Positions 34,974 through 43,311 of a stretch of DNA of 64,000 bases are shown here, piece by piece. The notes under the pieces are model-generated. The model saw only the letters and a program-made list of their open reading frames with translations, was not told the origin of the DNA and did no database searches. The translations under genes and the position numbers were made by a program. The stretch comes from an uncultured Bacteroidales bacterium. GTDB taxonomy: Bacteria; Bacteroidota; Bacteroidia; Bacteroidales; Muribaculaceae. How positions within the stretch are numbered: position 1 is the stretch's first letter; the number at the start of each line of letters is the position of its first letter. Location: assembly GCA_945829225.1 (NCBI GenBank), contig CALZTY010000001.1, forward strand, positions 1 to 64,000, given 5' to 3'.

Positions 34974-35817
34974 GGCTAACGGCTTTCATTTGGTCGAGCC
35001 AATCATAGCCCGAGAGGTTAACGGAAATAATTTGAGCGCCGGTCTCGTCAGCAAGGGTTTGAGCCTGGCGCGGGTCGCAATATCCTTGGCTGAAGAATAC
35101 TCTGACGCTCTTGGCTCGTGCCTTTTCGATGGCGGTCTGCATAGTAGCGGGTGTGACGTCCTTGTTGTCGGCACACACGGCAATTTGCTCGAGCGAGTAA
35201 TCGCGAGCGAAGTAACTGAGCGTGGGGTGCCACAACATGAAGGCGCGCGAAGCACAGCCGTCAAGGTCGGCTCGAATCTCGGCATCAGCCTCGGTGAGGT
35301 TGAGTGTAAGTTCTTGTAAATTAGCCTTGTACTCTTCGGCATTGTCGGGATCGAGAGTGCATATTTCGTTGCACATCGCCTCTGCGATAGCCTTCATATT
35401 GGCAATCGAAATCCACAGATGCGGGTCAGCAGCATCGCCATGGCTTTGGTCGCCATGGTGGTGACACTTGTGGGTGCCATATATGGGGGTGATATTGCCG
35501 GTGGTGGCGACGGCGCGCACCGAGGTGGTCTCTATCATCTTTTGCTCGAATGGCAAGTAGCCGATAGTGAAGAACAGGGAGGCGCGGTCGAAGTCGGCGC
35601 GAGCGCTTACAGCCGGTTCAAATGCCTCAGGATCAGCGCCTGATGGCATCAGCGCTACCACCTTGTAGTGGTCGCCGACAATCTGCTCCAGAGCCCAGCG
35701 CATAGGCTCGATGCTCACTGCCAGCACGCGCTCCGACGTGGCACTACGATAACTACAAGCAGCGCTCGCAATAGCCAACAGCCCTATAATCAATATCTTA
35801 ATTAATTTCATATCCAA
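34954..35817 (-). CDS. Zinc-binding lipoprotein (ZnuA-like)
   Basis: A 287-residue cluster A-I metal-binding protein. The lipoprotein signal is IKILIIGLLAIASAAC. A His-rich loop (GTHKCHHHGDQSHGDAADPH) and the HLWIS, WHPTLSYF and GYDW segments carry expected zinc ligands. It should capture Zn2+ (or Mn2+) in the periplasm and hand it to an ABC permease, which is not in the window. It is the first gene of its operon, after a -7 element at 35836-35843. Confidence 0.9.
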   Translation of the reverse strand: MDMKLIKILIIGLLAIASAACSYRSATSERVLAVSIEPMRWALEQIVGDHYKVVALMPSGADPEAFEPAVSARADFDRASLFFTIGYLPFEQKMIETTSVRAVATTGNITPIYGTHKCHHHGDQSHGDAADPHLWISIANMKAIAEAMCNEICTLDPDNAEEYKANLQELTLNLTEADAEIRADLDGCASRAFMLWHPTLSYFARDYSLEQIAVCADNKDVTPATMQTAIEKARAKSVRVFFSQGYCDPRQAQTLADETGAQIISVNLSGYDWLDQMKAVSRGLAQH

Positions 35818-35835
35818 AAAATCGCATTTAGCCTA

Positions 35836-35843
35836 CAAAGATA
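35836..35843 (-). promoter_or_regulatory. znuA-like gene promoter -7 element
   Basis: Minus-strand TATCTTTG, an exact TAnnTTTG match, 18 bases upstream of the start codon. No Zur-like palindrome was recognised. Confidence 0.5.
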
Positions 35844-36027
35844 CAAAATCTCCACCGTATTCTTAAATCAATTCCCATAAAAATTTCCTCAACATGGTTC
35901 AAAAGCGGGTAAATTATTCCCTTGAAAAAATGTAATCAATGGGGGATTGAGGAAGGGGGGGAGGGTTAAGTGAGGATAAAAATGCTTAAGGATTTGTTAT
36001 TTGTAGTAGGATGTCGAGATAATGTTA

Positions 36028-36035
36028 TAAATTTG
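36028..36035 (+). promoter_or_regulatory. Promoter -7 element of small lipoprotein gene
   Basis: TAAATTTG, an exact match to the consensus, 26 bases before the ATG at 36062. The 240-base gap to the left also holds G runs at 35941-35965 and no gene. Confidence 0.5.
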
Positions 36036-36061
36036 TGGCATCAAATAAAAATAACAACTTT

Positions 36062-36490
36062 ATGAAGCACATTTCTCTTATTGCTGCAGTAGGTATTGCG
36101 GCTGTGGCATTAACCTCGTGTGGAGAGGAGGATCCAATTGTCATGACATGGAAATTCACTGATTATGACCAGGAAGCAGTGTCGGCAGTGTATACACCCG
36201 AGTTTGTCAATCAAGTGTCGGTGGTTGCTACACCGGAGCATGAAGGTGGTATCACACTTGAATGTACCAATTATGGTCAAGTAATTATAAATGATGTAGA
36301 TGGGCAAGGCGTGTATACCAACCGCGAGGCAGGGTTTAGCGTCACGAAGGCGGGGAGCAACTCGCTGCGCATAGAGTTTGAGCCGATAGACGCTCCTGAG
36401 GGTGGAGCATATGGAACCATCACTGTTGATGGACGACAAGGCAAGGATTTGTACTATACGGTGATCTCGGTGAGCCGTTTGCCCAAATAG
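36062..36490 (+). CDS. Small secreted lipoprotein of unknown function
   Basis: A 142-residue protein with a lipoprotein signal (ISLIAAVGIAAVALTSC) and a beta-rich body (VMTWKFTDYDQ, SLRIEFEPIDAPEGG, YYTVISVSRLPK). The ATG at 36062 begins the signal peptide. No family recognised; it resembles the small Ig-like lipoproteins common in Bacteroidales. It is alone on the + strand, convergent with the secreted-protein operon. Confidence 0.75.
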   Translation: MKHISLIAAVGIAAVALTSCGEEDPIVMTWKFTDYDQEAVSAVYTPEFVNQVSVVATPEHEGGITLECTNYGQVIINDVDGQGVYTNREAGFSVTKAGSNSLRIEFEPIDAPEGGAYGTITVDGRQGKDLYYTVISVSRLPK

Positions 36491-36498
36491 TGATAGAG

Positions 36499-37452
36499 TT
36501 AGAAGGGTATGATGAGGTCGAGGTGGCGGTGCCAGTCGCGGTCGATGCTGCTGTAGTATAAGTAGTCGGTGCCGTTGACGTTGACGATAGATGAGCGGTA
36601 AATGCTGCGGAAGGTGATGCTCTGCGGGCTCTTGCCACGAGCCATTAGCAATTGAGGCGTGGTGGCAGTGGCGTTGTCGAGATTGAGTTCGAGTTGATAC
36701 AGGTCGGCGGTGTTATTGTTGCCACCGTTGCCGTAGCAGCAGGCGACGACGGTAGCGCGATTGTCGTCGCGCATGATGAAATCTTGATGCCACACATTCA
36801 AGCCATCGTAGTTGCAATCGACACGGACCGGCTCATCCCATGCTATGCCGGGCGCCTCGACAGTGCTGTTACACAGGAACATGCGAGCGCCGTCGCTGTA
36901 TAGCATGACGTAGTGCCCGTCGCGGATGACGATGGCGGGACTGAGGCGATTGTGCACTTGAGAAGGAGGCATAACCTCCTCGGTGTCAGACCAAGTAAAG
37001 CCGTCGATGGATATGCGTCGCACGATGCGGTCGGTCTTGGTTTTTATGTCGTAGACACGCCACCAACACTCGAGTGAGCCCTCGGTGTCGTTGAAAACGA
37101 GGTGAGTATCGGAGTTGTAGCCGCCCTTGGGGGCTGTGGCGAGGGGATTTTGCAGTCCGAGGGGAGCATCCCAAGAGATGCCGTCGTCGGATACGGCGAT
37201 GCAAGGATTTTCGCAGTCGGTCATACCCTCGGGGTAAGGGGTGTAAGCCATCCAGAAGTTGTAGCCGCACCAGCCGTTGGGGAAATACAGAACCTTGGGG
37301 TGAATATTCTGGGAGTTGCCCAGATAATTCACCAAATGAATAGACGAGGCGGCGGCAATACGCAACTCCAGCTGAGCGGCGTCCTCGCCACAAGCGAGGA
37401 CAGCCGTGCTCAGTGAAGCAGCTATAAAGATTGCGCCGATGCGAGTTTTCAT
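36499..37452 (-). CDS. Secreted five-bladed beta-propeller-like protein
   Basis: A 317-residue secreted protein (signal IGAIFIAASLSTAVLACG). The pattern NIHPKVLYFPNGWCGYNFWM, then ENPCIAVSDDGISW and YNSDTHLVF, then HNRLSPAIVIRDGHYVMLYS resembles five-bladed propellers of the GH43/GH32-like superfamily. Catalytic acids cannot be assigned with confidence, so no glycosidase activity is claimed. It is the last of four same-strand secreted-protein genes, six bases after the amidase gene. Confidence 0.7.
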   Translation of the reverse strand: MKTRIGAIFIAASLSTAVLACGEDAAQLELRIAAASSIHLVNYLGNSQNIHPKVLYFPNGWCGYNFWMAYTPYPEGMTDCENPCIAVSDDGISWDAPLGLQNPLATAPKGGYNSDTHLVFNDTEGSLECWWRVYDIKTKTDRIVRRISIDGFTWSDTEEVMPPSQVHNRLSPAIVIRDGHYVMLYSDGARMFLCNSTVEAPGIAWDEPVRVDCNYDGLNVWHQDFIMRDDNRATVVACCYGNGGNNNTADLYQLELNLDNATATTPQLLMARGKSPQSITFRSIYRSSIVNVNGTDYLYYSSIDRDWHRHLDLIIPF

Positions 37453-37458
37453 ATGCGG

Positions 37459-39795
37459 TTAGCGGATGATAACCTTGCGGGCATGCGCGCCGCGGCGCTC
37501 GATGTAGATACCGGGAGTGGGGTCAGACACCTCGATGCCTTGGAGGTTGAAGTAGGTGGCGGGACCTTCGTATCCATCGACGATGATGTCGTTGATGCCG
37601 GCGCCCTTCATGGTCGAGAGGTCGTCGATATAGAAGGCACCCTTGGTGCACATGGGGCTGTCGAATTGGTCGATCTTGAAGCCCGAGAGGAGATAGGTGT
37701 ATGATGGGTCGAGGTCGGCGAGCGACACGGTGAAGTGACGCCAACCTACGAAGTCGAGGTCGCAGACCTTGAGCCACTTGACGTCGGTGCCGGTAGTAAC
37801 GCCGATGTATAGCGGGTGGTGGTTGAAGTCGCCGCACACATACATGCAGATTCGGTCGCCTGCATCGAGAACCAAAGGCTCGTCGCCGGTGTATTGCCAG
37901 GTTGCGCAACCGCCGCGAGCGTCGCTGAATGTGTATCCAAAGCGAGCGGAATATGTGCCGAAGAGTTTGGTATTGGAGTTGCGGGTGATGGTAGCCTTGC
38001 CGGTGAGACCGGTGCAATAATCGGTCCACATAGCGAATGGGATGTCGCTCTCGAAGCCGTTGAAGACAACCATAGGTTCAACATCAGAGGTGATGTCGGT
38101 GGTCTTGAATTTCAGCACCATAGATGAGCCCATGGGCAAGTTTTCGGTGTCGCGGAGGTCGGCATCGAGGGTGAGGGTGTAAGTCTCGCCGATGGTGAAG
38201 TCGGTCGACGGCGCGAGCAACATATTGCCGTATGTCTGTCCGAGAGTGTTGAACTTGCAGCGAGTCTTAACCAACTGCACGGCATTGCCCTTGGAGTCGA
38301 CGAGGTGAATTTTGTCGAGTATGTCGGCAGCGTCGAGGCGGTTGTCAAATCGGATTTCGACCTGAGGCGATGCGTAGTGGATTTCGCTGCCGTCGGGCGG
38401 GAAGAAGTCGAGCACCTCGAGGCGGTTGCGTCCGCGAGTGGTGAACTCGAAGGTCACGGGCGCTGCCAAGCCGGGATTGGCATATACGGGGTCGGGGTGG
38501 CGAGCCTCGGTGGATATGGTCACTGTGTAGTGTGTGTCGCGCTCCAGCGATGAGTTGGCGCGGAACACAGCATGGTGGTTGTTGTTGCTGAAAGTGAAGA
38601 AGCCCTCGACAGCCGGGGTGATGGAGAAGGCGCGCTCGAACGACTCGACGTCGATGTCGGCATTGAAGTCAAACTCGATTGTGGAGGCGCAAGACACCAA
38701 TTCGTCGGCAGGGACGTTGGGGGTGTATTTGGTGATTTCGAGGGGGTACTCGCGGCGCATAGACAGGGGTAAGTCGTTGTAGGTGACCTCATTGGCGGTC
38801 ACTGTGACGGTTGCTTCCTTGTCGTAGTACTCTGGGTGCGATGTGCGCAGGGTATAGGTGCCGGGCTCGACGTTGCGGAATACGAATACACCATTATAAA
38901 TATTATCGGTGGTGCGAGTTTGGACGACCTTGCCCTCGGCATCAACCAAGTCGATATGGCAGCCGTTGACCGGGGCGAGTTTGTCGCGACCGTAGCAGGT
39001 GAAAGAAACGGGCATATCCTTCTCGCGGAGGTTGTGATCGTCATAGACGATGCCGGCAACATTGCCGGTAACAAAACGGTCCTCGGTGTCGAAGAATTCC
39101 ATAATTGACTTGACGAAGTGCCAAGCCTCGAGCCACCAATAGTCGTCGTTCATAAGGCGATAAGCCTCGGGGCGATGCTCGTGCATGCCACCCTCGCTGA
39201 GGAGCCCGACGACGTAGAGGTTGCGGAGGACACCCAAGCCGCCCGACCACATATTTTGGTAGAAAGTGAGGTCGCCGGCTATCTGGACATTGCGTGTCCA
39301 GATAGGTAACTCATTTGAATATAGGTTATTGCCAAGGATTTTGCTGAGAGTTATATTTTCAGGGTAACGAGGTGTGCCGATTGTATTCTCGCGGTAAAGC
39401 ATCAAGGGATAGTTGACAGCCTCGCCGGCATTGGAGTGGATAGAGAAGAAGAGGTCGGCACCGAATTCATTAGCCTCGGCAGAGATGCCCGAGAGGGAGC
39501 GGTCGTCCGCCTCGGTGTTCTTGATGCGCGAGAGCATCGGAGTAGCACCTAAGGAGTCGAGGATGTGGTACATGTGTAAGCCCTTGTAGAGATTGCTCTT
39601 AGATTCCCAATAGCCCAGGGTGTCGTTTGCGACGAAGGGGTAAAGATGAATGGGGCGGTCGTTGGAGGTGTAACCGCCGTGACCGGGGTTGATGTAAATC
39701 TTGAGGTCGCTCATACGCTTGGCGTAGGCTCCGGAGCAGCCGAGGATTAGGGCTGAGATAACAAGAATAAACAGACGTTTCATAGAGCCGAGCAT
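37459..39795 (-). CDS. Secreted N-acetylmuramoyl-L-alanine amidase with beta-sandwich tail
   Basis: A 778-residue protein. After the signal peptide, residues about 30-245 form an Amidase_3-type zinc amidase: His39 (INPGHGG), Glu64 (YWESKSNLY), His120 (FFSIHSNAG) and Glu201 (LLSEGGMHEH). Then come a carboxypeptidase-regulatory-like beta sandwich (around residue 270-340), Ig-like domains (SbsA type), and a jelly-roll-like module. The end, YFNLQGIEVSDPTPGIYIER, is a short sorting-like tail. It should remove stem peptides from peptidoglycan. ATG at 39795 overlaps the previous stop (TAATG); ATG at 39783 is possible. Confidence 0.85.
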   Translation of the reverse strand: MLGSMKRLFILVISALILGCSGAYAKRMSDLKIYINPGHGGYTSNDRPIHLYPFVANDTLGYWESKSNLYKGLHMYHILDSLGATPMLSRIKNTEADDRSLSGISAEANEFGADLFFSIHSNAGEAVNYPLMLYRENTIGTPRYPENITLSKILGNNLYSNELPIWTRNVQIAGDLTFYQNMWSGGLGVLRNLYVVGLLSEGGMHEHRPEAYRLMNDDYWWLEAWHFVKSIMEFFDTEDRFVTGNVAGIVYDDHNLREKDMPVSFTCYGRDKLAPVNGCHIDLVDAEGKVVQTRTTDNIYNGVFVFRNVEPGTYTLRTSHPEYYDKEATVTVTANEVTYNDLPLSMRREYPLEITKYTPNVPADELVSCASTIEFDFNADIDVESFERAFSITPAVEGFFTFSNNNHHAVFRANSSLERDTHYTVTISTEARHPDPVYANPGLAAPVTFEFTTRGRNRLEVLDFFPPDGSEIHYASPQVEIRFDNRLDAADILDKIHLVDSKGNAVQLVKTRCKFNTLGQTYGNMLLAPSTDFTIGETYTLTLDADLRDTENLPMGSSMVLKFKTTDITSDVEPMVVFNGFESDIPFAMWTDYCTGLTGKATITRNSNTKLFGTYSARFGYTFSDARGGCATWQYTGDEPLVLDAGDRICMYVCGDFNHHPLYIGVTTGTDVKWLKVCDLDFVGWRHFTVSLADLDPSYTYLLSGFKIDQFDSPMCTKGAFYIDDLSTMKGAGINDIIVDGYEGPATYFNLQGIEVSDPTPGIYIERRGAHARKVIIR

Positions 39796-40625
39796 TATTG
39801 AGCGTTAATATTGAGGGTGAACATATTACCGTCGAGGTCGGAGAACACCACGATGCCGTTGGCGGCAGCGGTAGCCTCGGAGACATTGAAAGAGTCGTCG
39901 GTGAGGTCAGTGACGATGCCGGTGGCGGTGTTGACCTTGACCAACTTGGAGTCGAGAATTACATAACCGTCGTCGTGAGAAACCACGGCGATGATAGTGT
40001 TGTCGCCAGCCCAGGTGATATAGTCGCCCTTGGGGAGTAGTTGGCGCAAGTTGGAGCCGTCGGGATTTGAGACGAAGATGCCCTTGAAAGGCTCGCAGAA
40101 GGCGAGTGCTGAGCCGTCGGGCGAGAGCGAAGCCCACAGGTAGGTATGGGCGTCATCCACGGGGCTTATCAGAGAATGCGAACCATTGATGCACACGTCA
40201 ATTTTGGAGAACTTGGACACAGCGAACGAATGAGCACCGGAGAGGGCAACCGGGGTGGAGGTGTCGCGCGAGGGCTCGGCGATGCGAGCGGATTGGCGCG
40301 AGTGCAGGTTGTAACTGCGCACATCACGATATAGAAGCCCGTCGATGGTGGAGGCGGTGCGGTAGATGACTTGCGAGCCGTCGATGGAGAAAACGGGACG
40401 GAAGCCGGCAGAGGCGCCATCGTCAATGACGGAGACTTGCCCGGAGGTCATATTCAAGGCTTTGAGCCCTGTGTGGTCGACAGTGGAGTATAGCAGGGTG
40501 TTGCCGTCGGGCGAGAGCACCGGGTGATGGGCACCCGGCTCCACATTCAAGCGTTGAGGCTCGGCGGCGAAGGCGGAGGTTGCCATCAGCGCCAGTGTGC
40601 CGAGTAAGAAATGTTTAAAATACAT
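39795..40625 (-). CDS. Secreted PD40/TolB-type beta-propeller protein
   Basis: A 276-residue secreted protein (signal FLLGTLALMATSAFA). It has repeated PD40-like motifs: HHPVLSPDGNTLLYS, FRPVFSIDGSQVIYRT, LWASLSPDGSALAFCE. Such propellers bind proteins or glycans and have no intrinsic activity. It lies between the phosphodiester glycosidase and amidase genes; the 3' end overlaps the amidase start by one base, so it probably works with these wall-active enzymes. Confidence 0.8.
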   Translation of the reverse strand: MYFKHFLLGTLALMATSAFAAEPQRLNVEPGAHHPVLSPDGNTLLYSTVDHTGLKALNMTSGQVSVIDDGASAGFRPVFSIDGSQVIYRTASTIDGLLYRDVRSYNLHSRQSARIAEPSRDTSTPVALSGAHSFAVSKFSKIDVCINGSHSLISPVDDAHTYLWASLSPDGSALAFCEPFKGIFVSNPDGSNLRQLLPKGDYITWAGDNTIIAVVSHDDGYVILDSKLVKVNTATGIVTDLTDDSFNVSEATAAANGIVVFSDLDGNMFTLNINAQ

Positions 40626-40646
40626 AAAATGCTGTTTTATAGATTG

Positions 40647-43190
40647 TTAACGAACAATGAGAATAGCCGAGCAACGACCGGCATCGGTGAGAGCAGTGAC
40701 TACGTATGTTCCGGCAGAGGGAGCAGTGATGACTGCGGCATCCGTGCGAGCCACGTTTTCGGTGCTGACGAGGGCACCCGAGATGCTATAAATTGCCACA
40801 GCGCTGATACCGGGAGCCTTGACAGTGATGCTCTGACCTGTGGTGGCGGGATTTGCCGAGAGAGCGAGGCGAGCCGGAGAGGTGGTGTCGATGGCGATGT
40901 CCTCAACACCGTCAAAATGCTTGTAGTAGCCAAATACGCCGGGGAAGTTGAATGTCTGAGCACCGGTGTTTTCGCTACGAGTCTCGAAGGTGAATCGGAG
41001 ACGACGCAACTTGATGGGGAATACGGCTATATCGTTGAGGTCGACATTGTTACCGATTTCCAGGTCGAGGTGGAGGTCGGTGTTAGCGGCATAAGACTGA
41101 GCAGGCTCGAGTTTGTAATTGAAAGCGCGAGTCTCGTTGGCGGGGAGAATGTCGACAGTCACGGTTGCGATTGGGATTGAAGAGTTAAAGTCGGCATAGA
41201 AGCCATCGGGGAGCGAGTAGAAGAAGAGGTCGCTCTGGCTGAGGTCGAGGTATCCGGCGGTTTTGGTGCCGAAGGAGTATGTGATGAGCCCGTTTTCGTC
41301 GATGGCAACATTCTTCATGCCGCTGGCGCCCTTGACAGTCCAGGAGGAAGGCTCGGCGGCGAGCATGAGTTGAGCGTTGGCAATTTCGACGGTGACGGTT
41401 GCTTCGGTGGCGAACTCGCCGATGGTGCCGTGGATGGTGGTGGTGCCATTCTTCAAGCCACGGAGGATGCCGTTGGCATCAATAGAAGCGATGGTGGGGT
41501 CGTCTACCGACCATTCGAGGCAGGCGGGGTCGTATATATAGTTCTTGTTGTCGGTAATAGCCTCAACTTCAATAGGATACTCGCGCGAAGCGTCGATGAG
41601 GATAGCCGGGCAACGCATAGCGACGGCAGCGCCGACGATAGCGATTTCCTTGGTGACGGAGATGTCGCCACAGTGGGCGGTGATGGTGCCGACAGCGGCA
41701 GATGAGGCGGCGGTGAAGATATTGCCCTCGCAGGTACCGACGTTCTCCGAGCAGGTGTATGTGACGTCCTTGAAGTCGTAGTCGATTACCGAGCCATACT
41801 TGTTGTAAGCGATAACTGTGGGCGAACCGCTGGCATAGATGGGTTGCTCGAGTTTGTAATCATAGAATTCGAGACGAGCGACGGTGTTGTCGTCCTCGGG
41901 AGCGACGTTGAAAATCATCCAACCGTTGGCGACAGCTCGAGGAGTACCCTCGGTGGTCTTGTTGATGATAGCGCCGTCGACCATCATCTCGGCGGAGCCG
42001 CCGGCGTCGAAGTTAGCCATATCATCGCAGCCGAGGTGCTTGGCGATGAGGCACATAATCTCAGTTGGGCATCCGGCAGAGGAGCCGTAAACTGGGTCGG
42101 AAGACTTGTCTATGACGATGATATAGAGCATCTTGCCGTCGGCACTACAGCCGTAACCAGTGCGCGAATAGACTTGTGAGTTGTAAGTCTCGTTGTAGTT
42201 ATTGTCGAGCAACACGCCGTCGGTCATGACCATGGCGTTGCCACCGACAGCATTTTCGACGAGGGGAGTGACCTCGTTGGCGGCTCCGGGGTTGAAAGTC
42301 CAGGAGTATTTGAGGTTGACCTTGTCGCCGACAGCCAAGGTGGCGAGCAGAGTGCTGTTGTCGCCGCGTCCGGTGAGGGCGAGGTCGTGGTCGCCGAGGG
42401 TGCCCAAGCCATCGGTGTTGGTGCGTACTTCCTTGACTACGAATGTCATAGCCTGACCGCTGAGCCACTCGCCACCCTCGTCGAAGTCGAGGATTACCTC
42501 GGTGACGTCGGTAAGACCCTCCTCGATGTAGTAAGCGCCGTTGGAGTTAATGGGCATGAACTTGGTGGTAGCGCCGTAGTGGCTGTTGTACATGCCGATT
42601 TCGTCGTTCCAGAAGCCCTTGTTGCACTGGTGAACCTCGGTTTCGCCGAACTTATCGCACCAAATCTTGATAGTTGAAGTACAAGGGGCGATGTTGAGGA
42701 TGCGGTCGTAACTGACGCTGACGATTCCGGTGCGCATGGTGCCGCCGTCCCATTGGTCGCGGTGTTGGTTGCTCTCGGTGATGAGTTTGCCGTTGCGCAG
42801 AGACACGTTGCGAGTGATGCCGCTCCAGATACTACCCTCTGGTTGGGAGCCGACAACCCAGAAGTTGGCGTTGGCGGCAGCAAGGGGGCGGTGACCTTCG
42901 CTACTCTGGCGAGCGGCGGCAGTGACGAGGCTCTCGGTGCCGCGCGACGATTCTTTGGCGACGGTGGTCTCGATGCGGTTGTATGGGTCGTTGAGGTCGA
43001 CCATGAGGACGTTGACGTTGAGGGGATAGTCGGGGATGCGCATACGCAGATATGTGGTGCCCGGACCGATTTGACGCTCAATGAGGCGGTCGATAGAGTA
43101 ATCCTTGCCGCCCAATTCGATGCTCTCGGCAGAGAGATCGGGAGCACAGAAAGCCAGCAGCGATGCTGCAAAGAGTAGACTTTTTTTCAT
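40647..43190 (-). CDS. Secreted phosphodiester glycosidase (NAGPA-type) with Ig-like domains
   Basis: An 847-residue secreted protein. Residues about 20-440 match the phosphodiester glycosidase family (DUF2233; human uncovering-enzyme relatives): RPLAAANANFWVVG, NAMVMTDGVLLDNN, LYIIVIDKSSDP and DDMANFDAGGSAEMMVDGAI. Then come bacterial Ig-like regions, a beta sandwich, and a C-terminal sorting-like domain ending GTYVVTALTDAGRCSAILIV. It would cleave GlcNAc-phosphodiester bonds in glycopolymers or teichoic-acid-like material. ATG at 43190 begins the signal peptide MKKSLLFAASLLAFC. First gene of the operon. Confidence 0.85.
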   Translation of the reverse strand: MKKSLLFAASLLAFCAPDLSAESIELGGKDYSIDRLIERQIGPGTTYLRMRIPDYPLNVNVLMVDLNDPYNRIETTVAKESSRGTESLVTAAARQSSEGHRPLAAANANFWVVGSQPEGSIWSGITRNVSLRNGKLITESNQHRDQWDGGTMRTGIVSVSYDRILNIAPCTSTIKIWCDKFGETEVHQCNKGFWNDEIGMYNSHYGATTKFMPINSNGAYYIEEGLTDVTEVILDFDEGGEWLSGQAMTFVVKEVRTNTDGLGTLGDHDLALTGRGDNSTLLATLAVGDKVNLKYSWTFNPGAANEVTPLVENAVGGNAMVMTDGVLLDNNYNETYNSQVYSRTGYGCSADGKMLYIIVIDKSSDPVYGSSAGCPTEIMCLIAKHLGCDDMANFDAGGSAEMMVDGAIINKTTEGTPRAVANGWMIFNVAPEDDNTVARLEFYDYKLEQPIYASGSPTVIAYNKYGSVIDYDFKDVTYTCSENVGTCEGNIFTAASSAAVGTITAHCGDISVTKEIAIVGAAVAMRCPAILIDASREYPIEVEAITDNKNYIYDPACLEWSVDDPTIASIDANGILRGLKNGTTTIHGTIGEFATEATVTVEIANAQLMLAAEPSSWTVKGASGMKNVAIDENGLITYSFGTKTAGYLDLSQSDLFFYSLPDGFYADFNSSIPIATVTVDILPANETRAFNYKLEPAQSYAANTDLHLDLEIGNNVDLNDIAVFPIKLRRLRFTFETRSENTGAQTFNFPGVFGYYKHFDGVEDIAIDTTSPARLALSANPATTGQSITVKAPGISAVAIYSISGALVSTENVARTDAAVITAPSAGTYVVTALTDAGRCSAILIVR

Positions 43191-43240
43191 ATTCAAGGTT
43201 ATAGATTTTAGGTTGAGTAATAGTTGCTTTGTTTAATGAG

Positions 43241-43248
43241 CAAAGATA
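43241..43248 (-). promoter_or_regulatory. Promoter -7 element of the secreted-protein operon
   Basis: Minus-strand TATCTTTG, an exact match, 50 bases upstream of the phosphodiester glycosidase start and just after the terminator of the upstream operon. Confidence 0.55.
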
Positions 43249-43250
43249 TA

Positions 43251-43280
43251 AAAAAATAGCGTCACAAGACGCTATTTTTT
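43251..43280 (-). terminator. Terminator of the kinase/phosphatase operon
   Basis: AAAAAATAGCGTC and GACGCTATTTTTT form a perfect 13-pair stem with loop ACAA. It lies 31 bases beyond the PP2C stop codon and has A/T tracts on both sides, so it can work in both directions. Confidence 0.85.
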
Positions 43281-43311
43281 AGTTTTTAACACAAATTTTT
43301 GCGTATAAGAA

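Noticed and set aside
35941..35965. Possible G-quadruplex upstream of the small lipoprotein gene
   Set aside because: G runs of 5, 7 and 3 exist, but loop spacing is irregular and there is no link to regulation. It is too weak to claim.
36499..37452. GH43 glycosidase call for the five-bladed propeller
   Set aside because: The fold pattern is present, but the three catalytic acids could not be assigned, so activity is not claimed.
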